Below are positions 16,774-27,352 of a DNA stretch of 32,795 bases, in pieces (the first letter of the stretch is position 1; the number at the start of each line of letters is the position of its first letter). The position numbers and the translations under genes are program-made. Below the pieces are notes generated by a model. It worked only from the letters and a program-made list of their open reading frames with translations, was not told the DNA's origin and did not search any database. Source of the DNA: Chloroflexaceae bacterium (GTDB lineage Bacteria; Cyanobacteriota; Cyanobacteriia; Cyanobacteriales; JAAUTE01); NCBI GenBank assembly GCA_012031815.1, contig JAAUTE010000009.1:1-32795 (forward strand), read 5' to 3'.

Positions 16774-18851
16774 TTAGTCAGGCATGGGTTCTATTTCCAG
16801 TACTTTGACTAGAAATGCCCATTTATCGGCGGCTTCCTCAATTTGCTTGGTGGTAGGTTTACCCGCGCCGTGACCGGCCTTGGTTTCGATGCGAATCAGG
16901 ACGGGAGCGTCCCCTTGGTGGGCAGCTTGTAAAGCGGCGGCAAATTTAAAACTGTGGGCCGGAACCACCCGGTCATCCCGCTCGGCGGTGGTAATCAGGG
17001 TGGCGGGATAGGCTGTTCCGGGTTTGAGATTGTGCAGGGGAGAATAGGCCAATAATGCGCGAAATTCTGTCTCATCGCCGGGATTGCCCAGTTCCGTACG
17101 CCACGCCCAGCCGATGGTGTATTGGTCGAACCGGAGCATGTCCATCACCCCCACTGCGGGGAGGGCCGCTGCAAACAAGTCTGGTCGCTGGGTCATGGAA
17201 GCACCCACCAAGAGTCCACCATTACTGCCCCCGGCGATCGCCAATTTGTGAGGGGAGGTATAGCCCTGGGCGATCAGCCATTCTGCGGCGGCGATAAAGT
17301 CGTCAAAAACGTTTTGCTTGTTGAGTTTCATGCCCGCCTGATGCCATTCCTCGCCATATTCGCCACCGCCGCGCAAATTAGGCACCGCGTAGATGCCGCC
17401 CATTTCCAGCCAGGCGATGAGGCTAATGGAAAAACTCGGCGTCAAAGCAATATTAAAGCCGCCGTAACCATAAAGATACGTGGGATGGTTGCCGTTGGGA
17501 GTTAAGCCCTTTTTGTGGGTGAGAAACAGGGGAATTCGCGTCCCATCTTTACTAAAGTAGAAGACTTGTTGGGTTTCGTAGTCGTCGGGAGCAAACGCAA
17601 CCGAGGGCTGGCGGAAAAGCTGACTTTCTCCAGTAACCATATCGTAGCGATAGAGGGTCGTCGGGGTTGTAAAACTGGTGAAAGCATAGAATGTTTCCTG
17701 GTCGTGGCGCTGGCCATTAAAGCCCCCAGCCGAACCAATTCCCGGTAATTCTACATCCCGCAGCCAACGTCCGTCCAAAGCGAAAATTTTGATGGCGGTA
17801 TGGGCATCTTGGAGATAGTTAGCAACAAATTGATTGTTAAGGAGGCTGGCACTTCTGAGGGTTTCTTGACTTTGGGGAATAATTTCCTGCCACCGCTCTG
17901 GGGCGGGATTGCTGATATCAATGGCGATGACGCGACCGCGCGGCGCATCCAGGTCAGTGCGAAACCAAAAGGTCGTTCCGTCATTGTCAACAAAACTAAA
18001 GTCAGCCGCAAACTCGCTAATTAATTCCACCACCCCGGCTTCAGGCTGTTGCAAATCCTGGTAGAAAATCAAGTTTTTGGGGTCAGTTCCTCGCCAGACG
18101 GTAATAATCAAATAGCGTCCGTCTTCACTCACCTCGCCATTAAATCCCCACTCTTTCTGGTCTGGACGCCCATAGATCAGGCAGTCTTCTGATTGGGGCG
18201 TTCCCAAGCGATGGTAGTACAATTTCTGATAATAGTTAATCCCGGAAAACTGCGTTTCGCTCTGGGGTTCGTCGTAGCGACTATAGAAAAAGCCTTGATT
18301 GTCCTTTGTCCAGGAAGCACCACTAAATTTGACCCACTGGTAGGCGATCGCCTAAATCCTCCCCCGGTGTCTACTTGCCGAACCTGCCATTCCACCCAGT
18401 CTGAGCCGGCCGTTGCCAAACCATAGGCTACATACGCTCCATCCTCACTGACTGCCACAGAGGCGATCGCCACCGTGCCATCTTCGGACAGGGTGTTGGG
18501 ATCGATGACCACTTTGGGCGCGGCTTCCAGGGAATCGAGGCAGTAAAGGACGCTTTGATTTTGCAGTCCGTCGTTTTTAAAGTAGAAATAGCGTTGATTT
18601 TTACGGAAAGGCAGGCTGAACTTTTCGTAATTCCAAAGGGCTGTTAGCCGAGCTTTAATAGCGTCTCTCGCATCAATTTGAGCCAGATAGTCGAAGGTGA
18701 CTTGATTCTGGGCGGCGATCCAGGCTTGGGTCTCTTCAGAATCAGCCGACTCCAACCAGCGATAGGGATCGGGAACCTCAACCCCATGGTAGTAATCAAC
18801 TTGTGGCGATCGCGGACTGGGGGGATAGTTTAAAGGATGAGCAGTGGACAT
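16774..18851 (-). CDS. prolyl oligopeptidase (S9A), two frameshifts
   Basis: The corrected protein has about 692 residues and ends EIEPMPD. The N-terminal part (YPPSPRSPQVDYYHGVEVPD, then PYRWLE) and beta-propeller precede the alpha/beta hydrolase domain. The catalytic residues are visible: Ser in AIAGGSNGGLLVGA, Asp in TTAERDDRVVPAHSFKFAAA and His in ETKAGHGAGKPT. It cleaves short peptides after proline in the cytoplasm or, if exported, outside; no signal peptide is seen. An extra base in the C5 at 18361-18365 and another in the CCC at 18333-18335 break the frame; the corrected stretch reads DLGDRLPVVKFSGASWTKDN. The start ATG 18851 fits the family but has no clear ribosome-binding site. Confidence 0.93.
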
Positions 18852-18938
18852 TGGGTGACTTGAGGGTGAAGTTTAAGCCTCTGTTAGTCTAACGAACAAC
18901 ATTCCTCCTGCCCGATCACGTCTGACGTCTGACTTGCC

Positions 18939-19613
18939 TCAGCTACCCAGGTGCATCAACTGACGAGGATTGGTCACAATTAAAACGCCTTGGACTTCAT
19001 CAATGGCGATCCAGCCGCTACTTTGCAGTTTTTGCGTCATCTCCTCCAGCTCGCTTAGGGAGAGATCCGTCAGGTCGGCTAAATCCTGGGGAGCCAGATT
19101 CAAAATTTCGGAGCCTTTTTCCGTGGACTGTCCGTAAGCATCGGCTAGATAAGCCAGGGTTTTCGCCAGTTTTTCCCGTGGGGTACGATAGCGCCACTGC
19201 CAGCGCCGATGGAATTGATGTAGGCGCTGCACGGACAACTGTAGTAAGCGGTGGTGTAATTGCGGTTCCTTAAATAAACTTTGAATAAAGCGCTGGGCAG
19301 GCAGGGTCAAGAGCGTGACTTCGCTAAGGGCGATCGCCTCGGCCCCTCGCAGCGGTTCATCAAAAATGCCAATTTCGCCAAAATAATCGCCGCGTCCTGC
19401 GATCATCAGCGCAATCGTGCGGTCTTTGTAAGTGCGCTGAATTTTAACCCAACCATCAACCACACAATAGATAGCCCGCCCCCACCCCTCATCTCTTACA
19501 ATCATCTCTCCCGGTGTAAACGCTTCTTCCTCGGCAACAGAGAGCAACCAGTCCAAAATTTCGGTGCTAGCAGTACTAAAGAGGGGAAACTCACTTAAGG
19601 CGGTGGTGTCCAT
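18939..19613 (-). CDS. Crp/Fnr-family transcriptional regulator
   Basis: The intact 224-residue product has an N-terminal cyclic-nucleotide-binding-type beta-roll (LFSTASTEILDWLLSVAEEE, then GRGDYFGEIGIFDEPLRGAE) and a C-terminal winged helix (LNLAPQDLADLTDLSLSELE, then EMTQKLQSSGWIAID). The phosphate-binding cassette is imperfect: FGEIGIF is followed by PLRGAEA rather than the P-R-S-A form of cAMP receptors, so the effector may not be cAMP. Neither motifs nor neighbours reveal its targets. The start ATG at 19613 gives MDTTALSEFPLF. Confidence 0.85.
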   Translation of the reverse strand: MDTTALSEFPLFSTASTEILDWLLSVAEEEAFTPGEMIVRDEGWGRAIYCVVDGWVKIQRTYKDRTIALMIAGRGDYFGEIGIFDEPLRGAEAIALSEVTLLTLPAQRFIQSLFKEPQLHHRLLQLSVQRLHQFHRRWQWRYRTPREKLAKTLAYLADAYGQSTEKGSEILNLAPQDLADLTDLSLSELEEMTQKLQSSGWIAIDEVQGVLIVTNPRQLMHLGS

Positions 19614-19827
19614 GAAGGTTTATGGCAACCTAGATAACGAATCCAGGGACAAGCAAACTCATGCTTTTTATTACAGCACAATTCTCGCCTCCCATAAAAT
19701 TTCTTCGCAGCCCTTTGGGGTCTGCTCGCCGCAAGAGGTGAGCAACATCACCGTTTTTCTCTGGGGTTTGCTTTCGAGTGGTTGCGATCGCTTCTACAAT
19801 AGGGAAAGCCCCTAAGTATTCCCGACG

Positions 19828-20232
19828 ATGGAAAACCCCAGCCAGCCCCAGAGGGAGAGACTTTGTATCGGTTCAGGATTTCCCTACCGGCTCAAGCCCA
19901 GTCAAATCGAGCCATGCCTAACCTTTGTCGGCGACCTCTATCAGCAGCCAAGTAACATGCTGTTTGGCTGGGTAGCCAACGAGGATGATGTGGAACTTTT
20001 AGAAAGTGAAGTTGATTTGATTGCTCAAGATGTTGCTGACATTACGCGGGATGTTACGGATATTGAGCAAGGTCTGTTGGAAATTGAGCAGGAAATTGCC
20101 ACCCTGCAAAACAATACTCAAACGATCGAGTTGGCCTTGGAATGGTTGCGGTCTCTGACCTGGGCAACCTGGGCGATCGCCGGACTGTTGCTGGGCAATT
20201 TGGGGTGGGAAGTGTTGTCCCACTGGCTATAA
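19828..20232 (+). CDS. coiled-coil protein with a C-terminal membrane segment, unknown function
   Basis: The 134-residue frame contains a regular acidic coiled coil (about residues 50-100: ESEVDLIAQDVADITRDVTD, then IEQGLLEIEQEIATLQ) followed by one hydrophobic helix (LTWATWAIAGLLLGNLGWEV). That is the layout of a tail-anchored membrane protein with its coil in the cytoplasm. The first 43 residues look less regular, so the true start may be the ATG at 19957 (MLFGWVANEDD). A clear terminator follows. I do not recognise a family. Confidence 0.6.
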   Translation: MENPSQPQRERLCIGSGFPYRLKPSQIEPCLTFVGDLYQQPSNMLFGWVANEDDVELLESEVDLIAQDVADITRDVTDIEQGLLEIEQEIATLQNNTQTIELALEWLRSLTWATWAIAGLLLGNLGWEVLSHWL

Positions 20233-20278
20233 GGACAGTTGCCGCTTCAATTTTGACAAATTTCAGTCAATCCTCGTA

Positions 20279-20302
20279 AAGCCCCCGACAGGGCTATTTT
20301 TT
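20279..20302 (+). terminator. intrinsic terminator after the coiled-coil gene
   Basis: AGCCC (20280-20284) pairs with GGGCT (20291-20295) around CCGACA and is followed by A and a T6 run. It lies 47 bases after the stop codon of the coiled-coil gene. Confidence 0.8.
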
Positions 20303-20606
20303 GGTGATCGCACCTTTCCCTCACTTCCCGCAACGACCCTCAATTCTTTATTCCTGACGGTCGCAGCCGCCGGGGGTTTTCCAAAATTTCAAGCCCTACC
20401 CCTCAGTGACCGCAGCCCAGCGCAAGATCGGCGTGAAAGCAGAAAAATTTATGGTACTTCATTTTACGGACACCACTGGCCGCAAGGGATTAGGGGTTTT
20501 GTAAAAAAATCCTTAAGGGTTTTTGCTAGTTAAAACAAAGCTTTGTTAAAAAAACTGCGGAATCTTCGGATTTCTTATCTGTTTTTGTCTCCTATACTTG
20601 GGACTG
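20303..20606. other. upstream region of the subtilase gene with two palindromes
   Basis: No gene is visible in these 304 bases. An imperfect inverted repeat (AAAAATCC-TTAA-GGGTTTTT, 20505-20524) and a perfect 14-bp palindrome AACAAAGCTTTGTT (20534-20547) lie close together and about 60-100 bases before the subtilase start. They could be a weak terminator and an operator respectively. The assignment is by position only. Confidence 0.4.
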
Positions 20607-23600
20607 ATGAAGGGTTCCGAGCTTCGGAATCAACTGTTTTGCGCCAATACAGCCTGGAAGCAAAGTTTCCTGGCTCAAATTTTCCCTGCAATTTTGATCA
20701 ACACTCGTCGATATTCTTTTGCTGGAGCCGGTATGTTGGAAGATGTAGTATCATCCTTAGAAACAGAAGCTAGTAGAACTTCTGCAAAATTTAGTATTGA
20801 TAATTACGATTTACCACAATCTATTTCAGCGACAAATGCCCAGGGAATTCAAGCCGCCTACGCCCCCAAAGAGCTTCTCATTAAACCGAGTAGCGCGATC
20901 GCCGCAGCCGATCTGGCCGCATTGCGGGAACAACTGGGAGGGCAACTGGTAGAAAGCTTAGGCAGTCTGGGGTTTGAACTGTGGTCTTTTGACAGCCTCA
21001 GTGCCGACCAAGCCTACGAATTGCTCAGGGAAGATGCTCGCTTTGAGCTGGTTGAGCGCAACTATGTGATTGAACAAGCGGCCCTGGCTTTTAACGACCC
21101 CATCGAACCCGCCGCCATTATTCCCAACGATCCTAACTTCAATCAGCAATTCGGACTCAACAGCATTGACGCCCCCCAAGCCTGGCAAATCGCCACCGCC
21201 CGTCCCAGCAATGTGGCGATCGCGGTCATTGATTCGGGCATCGACTACAACCACCCCGATCTTGCCGCCAATATTTTTAGAAATTTGGGAGAAATCGCGG
21301 GGGATGGACTAGATAACGATGGCAATGGCTTCGTCGATGACATTCGGGGCTATGATTTCGTTGCCAATGATAGCGACCCCTTCGATCAAAACCGCCACGG
21401 CACTCACGTTGCCGGTATCCTGGGAGCCGCCGCCAACAACAGTATTGGCATTGCTGGGGTGGCATCGGGCATCCCGATTATTCCCATCCGCGTCCTGGAT
21501 GCCAATGGCAACGGTACTTTCTCTAACCTGGTTAGGGGCATCAACTATGCAGTCGATCTAGCCAGACGCCAAGACATCAAACTGGTGATTAACTTGAGCC
21601 TAGGCGGCTCTACGACCTCCTTCCCCACGGATTTATTTAACGCGGTCTCAGTCGCAGCGGGAGAAGATGTTTTGTTCGTTGCCGCAGCCGGGAACAGCGC
21701 TGTCAACACCGACACCACCCCCCACTTTCCCTCTAGCCTCGACCTGCCCAACGTCATTGCCGTCGCTGCCACCGATGCTAATGACAATTTATCGGGATTC
21801 TCGAATTTTGGGGTCAGGTCGGTAGATTTGGGCGCGCCCGGCGTCAATATCCGCAGCACCCTCTCCAATGGGCAGTACGGCGAATTGAGCGGCACTTCCC
21901 AAGCTACGCCCTTTGTTTCTGGGGTCGCCGCCCTCCTCTGGGCCACGGAAAACAACCTCACTCCCACCCAAATTCGCGATCGCTCTTGGATCGGGTTGAT
22001 CTGGCCCCATCTCTTCAGGGCAGGACGGCGACTGGGGGACGCCTCAACGCCTTTAAGGTACTGGCGACAGAAACGGCGCTCCCCAATGGGAGCTTCGAGA
22101 ACGGCGACTTTAACGAGTGGCGCTCCATCGGGGCGGTCAGCCTCCAGACCAGCTCCATCGGCTCTCCCCCTAGCCAAGGCGCTAGGCAAATCTATCTCAG
22201 CAACTATGGCAATGATATTCTTGCCAATGCGGGCGGAGTCAGCGATACCCAGATTGAAAGCTTCCTCGGACTGGCTGCGGGTCAACTGGACGCGCTCTCC
22301 GGGGGCGATGCCATTGAAGGCTCGGCGATCGCCCGGACAATTTCCGTGGCAGCAGGAGACGCCCTCAGCTTTGACTGGAATTTCCTCACTAACGACAACC
22401 GTAATGACGTTGCTTTTGTCACGGTGCGCTTGAATGGCTCCACAACCACTGAAACCCTCTTGCTTTCTGGCAACGGCGTTAACCCCAGTCTGAGTAGCCT
22501 CCCTTTTTCCCTGGCTCGCCCTGGCGCTCAAACCCGCTACGGTACGTTTAACCACTTCTTTAACCAAGCCGGAACCTACGAAATCGGTCTTGGAGTCGTA
22601 GACCGTGGCACGAACGCGATCGCCTCGGCGCTGGCCCTGGATAACTTCCTGGTTTATAGCTTTCCAGCTTCTATCCCCACTCCTGACCCTGTTCTGATTC
22701 CCGATCCTGTTCCGACTCCTGACCCGACCCCTGATCCTGTTTTTGTCCCAACTCCTGGGGTAACCGGGGTGGGAGAGGTTGGTGCAGTAGCCAACTTCCA
22801 GCAGGCGATCGCCGGCCCCGCTGGCGGCTCACGGGTCAGTTTCCAGGGGACTTATCAGAACCCGGTTGTTTTTGCTAGCCCCCTGTCCAATGGTCACGAC
22901 AGCCCCGCCATCGTTCGCATCACCGGCATTGACGGCGACGGGTTTAACTTTTATCTGCAAGAAACCAGTAACCAAGACGGACTCCGTTCCGGGAGCTTCA
23001 GCTTTTTGGTATTGGAAGCGGGGACGTTTGAATTGGAAGGCGGCGCGATCGTCCAGGTCGGCACTCGCCAGACATCGGTAACGACCCAAAGCCAAGCTTG
23101 GGAACAGGTAGACATCACCGGGTTAAATACCCCTGTGTTTCTTTCCCAGGTTCAAACCAATAACGACGCCACATTTGTTCGCACGCGCCACGACAGCATT
23201 GCGGGCGGATTTTCCTTCGCCCTCGAAGAAGAGGAGGCGGGTCTGTCTACACCTCATGGCAGCGAAACCGTTGGCTATCTCGCGATCGCGGCGGCAGCGG
23301 CAACCTTGGCAGTTTACCGTTCCTTGCCGCCAATACGGGCGATCGCATCACCGGCAGCCTCAACAACATTAGTTTTGGGCAAACCTTTGCGGCTGTCCCT
23401 CACTTGTTCGCCGCGATCGCGAGCCATGACGACGGAGACGCGGCGGGCGTTGCCTATCGAAATCTGTCTACTGGAAGCGTTCGCTTGCGCGTTCAGGAGG
23501 ACACAACCCGCGATACGGAAACCACCCACAGCAGTGAAAGTATCAATTACTTGGCGATCGGAGGCAGCGGCATCCTGAATGGCCAGCCCCTTGGACAAAA

Positions 23601-23868
23601 TACCGCTTTAGAATCGCTAGCAGCCCTTACTGCTCCTTCTGAATTCAGCGGACTCGAGAGAGCAGCCGTGGGAGAGCTGGACGGACTGACCGGTCAGTCC
23701 GCGACGAATACGCCTGTCACTGACCTGGTTCCTCCCCCAAGTATCTTTCCTAGCGAGATTGCACTCCGCGCACTGGCAGAGCCAATCGCCCTGGAAGACA
23801 GGTATTCAGCCCGCAGCAGCCAGGTTGTCTCCCTACTCTTTGCTGGTGCGGGACTAGAGCAACTTTAG
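20607..23868 (+). CDS. large subtilase (S8) with proline-rich linker and three C-terminal repeats, two frameshifts
   Basis: The corrected protein has about 1,087 residues. An inhibitor-I9-like propeptide (APKELLIKPSS to VERNYVIEQ) precedes a subtilisin domain with Asp209 in VAIAVIDSGIDYNHPDL, His264 in NRHGTHVAGI and Ser431 in GELSGTSQATP. After the protease come an NGSFENGDFNEW domain and a P-D-P-rich linker, then three similar repeats of about 85 residues, each with a V-F/L start, a GFxFxLQE-like strand and an E-x-V/I-x-YLAI end. Breaks are at about 21979-21986 (corrected to RDRLLDRVDLAPSLQG) and 23282-23292 (corrected to LAIAGGSGNLGSLPF). No clear signal peptide is seen; a start at ATG 20733 is also possible. 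It is probably secreted. Confidence 0.88.
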
Positions 23869-24314
23869 CGGTGCAGCCAGCAGCACTGGCCCCGACAGAA
23901 GGAGTCCTCTAGGGCAAACATCGACTTAAAATCAGGATATTGGGGCGATCCTCGCCTCATTCTTGAGTTTTTGGGTTTTCCCCGCCACTGACCAGCCAAC
24001 CGAGACAGAATGCAGCGAACGCATCTTTTCTATGCAACGCCTTAATTAGCCAGGGAATTCGGTTACAAAAGCGACAAAATCCCTCGCTATATACATATTA
24101 AAAATTAGTTACAGATAACCAAAGCAAGTAACCGAAATCATTACAAGGCAGGAAAAGTTGCAAAAAGAGGGAGCAGTTGAGACTGGCCAAGTATTCTACC
24201 TTGAAGCCAACGGCCAGCAAAGCAAGGGTTGGAGAGGAGGCGCACTCCATCAAAGGGTTATTTTTTATTGAGTCAAGTTATGCGAGTAAATCAAAGGGTT
24301 TGGGAGCGATATTC
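23869..24314. other. intergenic region upstream of nirA
   Basis: No gene is supported in these 446 bases. The stretch 24080-24150 is AT-rich and is the likely promoter. It carries GTTAC (24107) and GTAACC (24128), inverted relative to each other, and GTA-N11-TAC in the sequence GTAACCGAAATCATTAC. I found no canonical NtcA site (GTA-N8-TAC), although nirA is usually under NtcA control. GGCGATCCTCGCC near 23944 could be a weak hairpin after the subtilase. GGGAG at 24303 may serve as the nirA ribosome-binding site. Confidence 0.45.
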
Positions 24315-25855
24315 ATGGTAAACACCGTTAAGCCTAACGTTGAAAAAAACAAATTTGAGAAGTTCAAGGCCGAAAAAGATGGTTTGGCGGTCAAGGAGGA
24401 ACTTGATTATTTCGCCCAAATCGGTTGGGAAGCGCTGGATAAAACCGACTTAGAACATCGACTGAAGTGGCTGGGAATTTTTTATCGCCCCGTCACGCCG
24501 GGCAAGTTCATGGTGCGTTTGCGGGTGCCCCACGGGATTTTGACGAGCAACCAGATGCGGGTGCTAGCAGGGGTAGTTCAACGCTATGGAGAAGACGGTA
24601 ACGCCGATATTACCACCCGGCAGAATTTGCAATTACGGGGCATTCACCTGGAAGATATTCCTGATATTTTTGGTCGCCTTGGGGCGGTTGGCATCACCTC
24701 GATTCAGTCAGGCATGGACAACGTTCGTAACATCACGGGTTCTCCAGTGGCCGGGCTGGATGCCAATGAACTCATTGATACCCGCGAATTAGTCCAGAAA
24801 GTTCAGGATGCTATTACCAATGGCGGTCAAGGCAATTATGAGTTTACGAATTTGCCGCGCAAGTTTAACATCGCCATTGAAGGCGGGCGAGACAATTCGG
24901 TTCATGCTGAAATCAACGATATAGCCCTAGTTCCAGCTTACAAAGAAGGGCAAATTGGCTTTAATGTTCTGGTGGGCGGCTTTTTCTCTGCTAAGCGCTG
25001 TGCAGCAGCGGTTCCCCTCAATGTTTGGGTTCCGCCCAGCGATGATGTGGTGCAATTATGTCTAGCCATTTTGACGGTGTATCGCGATCGCGGATTGCGG
25101 GCCAATCGCCAGAAGCCCGGTTGATGTGGCTGATTGATGAGTGGGGCATCGATAAATTTCGGTTGGTGGTCGAGGAAACCTTTGGCCGACCCCTGGCAAT
25201 GGCAGCACCGGAGGATGAAATTGACTGGGAGAAACGGGATCATATTGGCGTTTTTCCCCAAAAGCAAGCTGGTTTTAATTATGCAGGACTGCACATTCCC
25301 GTGGGTCGTCTCTATGCAGGGGATCTCTTTGAGCTGGCCCGAATGGCGGAAGTTTACGGTCAGGGCGAAATTCGGCTGACGGTGGAGCAAAATCTGCTGA
25401 TTGTCGGCATTCCCGACGGGGCCTTAGAGGCATTTTTGCAAGAACCCATTCTCGAAAAATTTAGCCTCAATCCTTCTCCGCTACAGCGCAGCCTGGTTTC
25501 TTGTACGGGAGCCCAGTTTTGCGGTTTTGCCCTGGTGGAAACCAAAAATCGTGCCCAAGCCCTGGCCCAAAGCCTGGACGCCGAACTGACCTTGGAACAC
25601 CCGGTACGCATTCACTGGACAGGCTGCCCCAACTCCTGCGCCCAGCCCCAGGTGGCGGATATTGGCTTAATGGGAACCAAGGTGCGCCGCAATGGGAAGA
25701 CCTTGGAGGGGGTGGATATTTTTCTGGGCGGCCAGGTGGGCAAGGACGCAAAGTTGGGTGAATGCGTGCAAAAAGGCATTCCTTGCGAGGAATTGCTGCC
25801 GGTGTTGCGCCAGTTGCTCATCGATCGCTTCCACGCCCAGCCGAAACAGTCCTAA
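24315..25855 (+). CDS. nirA: ferredoxin-nitrite reductase, one frameshift
   Basis: The corrected product has about 513 residues, the size of cyanobacterial NirA, which reduces nitrite to ammonium with six electrons from ferredoxin using siroheme and a 4Fe-4S cluster. The start [20 protein letters not shown] is family-like. Conserved blocks are [33 protein letters not shown] and [15 protein letters not shown]. The cluster/siroheme cysteines are in [18 protein letters not shown] and [19 protein letters not shown]. One base is missing at 25113-25118 (corrected to [15 protein letters not shown]). The sulfite-reductase alternative is less likely because of the [13 protein letters not shown] block. 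Its stop overlaps the glmU stop. No nitrate transporter or narB is nearby. Confidence 0.93.
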
Positions 25856-27274
25856 ATGGGATGTTTAGGTGAAGGGTCTGGGTTTTCCCCTGCTTCCTGC
25901 TGTTTTTGTCCAGAGGAAGCACCTTTACCTTGGGGACGCCACCCCTGTCGGGTTACTTGCTTGGCTCGGGCGATGGCCAGACAGTCATCTTCTACATCTT
26001 TGTTAATCACCGACCCAGCTGCGATGGTGACATCGGCCCCAATGGTTACTGGCGCGACCAAGACGCTATTGGCTCCAGTTTTAGTGCGATCGCCAATGAT
26101 GGTGGGATGTTTCTGGAAGCCGTCATAGTTGGCCGTAATCGTGCCTGCGCCCACATTCACCCCCTCGCCCAAGGTGGCATCCCCCAAATAGGAAAGGTGG
26201 GCCACGTTGCTGCGATCGCCGACGGTGGATTTTTTGATCTCGACAAAGTTGCCAATGCGACAGCCCGCTCCAATGCGAGCCTCGCCCCGCAGGTGGGCAT
26301 AGGGGCCAATGCGGGTGTTGGCAGCGACCCGTGAATCGGTGACGACAGAATACAATACAGTTACAGCCTCTCCCAGTTGGCTATTTTCGATCAAGCTACC
26401 GGGGCCGAGACGGCAGCCTGCGGCAACGATTGTATTGCCCCGTAGGTGTGTTTGCGGTTCGATAATTACGTCCGGGTGTAATTTTACGGTTTCGTCAATG
26501 GTGATGCTATTGGGATCGATCAGGGTGACCCCCGCCGCCAGCCAGCGATCCTTAAGGCGTTCCTGGAGGAGCTGGTAGGCGATCGCCAACTGTTTCCGGT
26601 CGTTAATGCCGCTAATTTCGCGGTAGTCAGCCACCTCTACGGTCATTACGGGCTGGAGATAATCAAAGACCTCGGTGAGATAATATTCCTGCTGCTGATT
26701 GTTGGCAGAGAGTTGGGGCAGGACAGCCGCCAGGTCAGGCCAGCGAAAACAGTAAACCCCGGCATTGATGCGATCGTTGTGCTTCTGCTCGGCGGTGCAG
26801 TCGCGATCTTCCACAATCTGGGTGACCAGGCCGCGATCGTTACAAAAGACGCGGCCATAGCCCTGGGGATTGGGTAAGCGAGCAGTGAGGAGGGTTGCCG
26901 CGTTGTGCTGGTTGGTGTGGGTGTCAAGCAACTGCTCTAGGGTTTCCGCACGCAGCAAAGGGACATCCCCGTTGAGCACCAAGAGATCGCCTGTGTAGTC
27001 CTGGAGGTAGGGAAGAAGCTTGCTGCACCGCATGGCCCGTGCCCAATTGCTGGGACTGCTCCACAAATTCCAGGGTTGAGTATTGTTGGAGGCTGTCTTT
27101 GACCTGATTCCCTTGATAACCCACAATCACAAAGGTTCTCGCTGGCTCTACCAAACCACAGCTCGCCAGCACTCGCTCCACTAAGCTGAGTCCGCCCAAA
27201 CCATGCAAAACCTTGGGAAGGCTTGATTTCATGCGGCTTCCGCGCCCAGCCGCTAAAATTGCTACTGCTACCAT
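25852..27274 (-). CDS. glmU: bifunctional GlmU (GlcNAc-1-P uridyltransferase / GlcN-1-P acetyltransferase), one frameshift
   Basis: The corrected protein has about 474 residues. The N-terminal pyrophosphorylase domain shows [20 protein letters not shown], then [20 protein letters not shown] and INAGVYCF. The C-terminal left-handed beta-helix acetyltransferase shows [51 protein letters not shown] and TANYDG. It makes UDP-GlcNAc for peptidoglycan and lipopolysaccharide. The frame breaks near 27018-27024, where an extra base separates GTGHAVQQ from [13 protein letters not shown]. The start ATG 27274 follows AAGGG. The C-terminal tail is rich in G, Q and S and somewhat long. It is 78 bases downstream of the HD-GYP gene. 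Confidence 0.95.
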
Positions 27275-27352
27275 GAATTCCCTTCTTCTCAGTCGCTCCG
27301 AACTGGAGTATACCGCGAGCGGCTCGCCTTGGGAGCACGATGCTCTTGGCAA

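Noticed and set aside
21545-22567. A 340-codon open frame on the minus strand across the subtilase gene
   Set aside because: It is antisense to the well-supported subtilase domain, has no family resemblance, and long opposite-strand frames are expected in GC-rich coding sequence.
24128-24144. NtcA site upstream of nirA
   Set aside because: The GTA and TAC halves are separated by 11 bases, not the canonical 8.
26924-27352. A separate small gene overlapping glmU
   Set aside because: It is the N-terminal part of GlmU; the apparent end is caused by one extra base near 27020.
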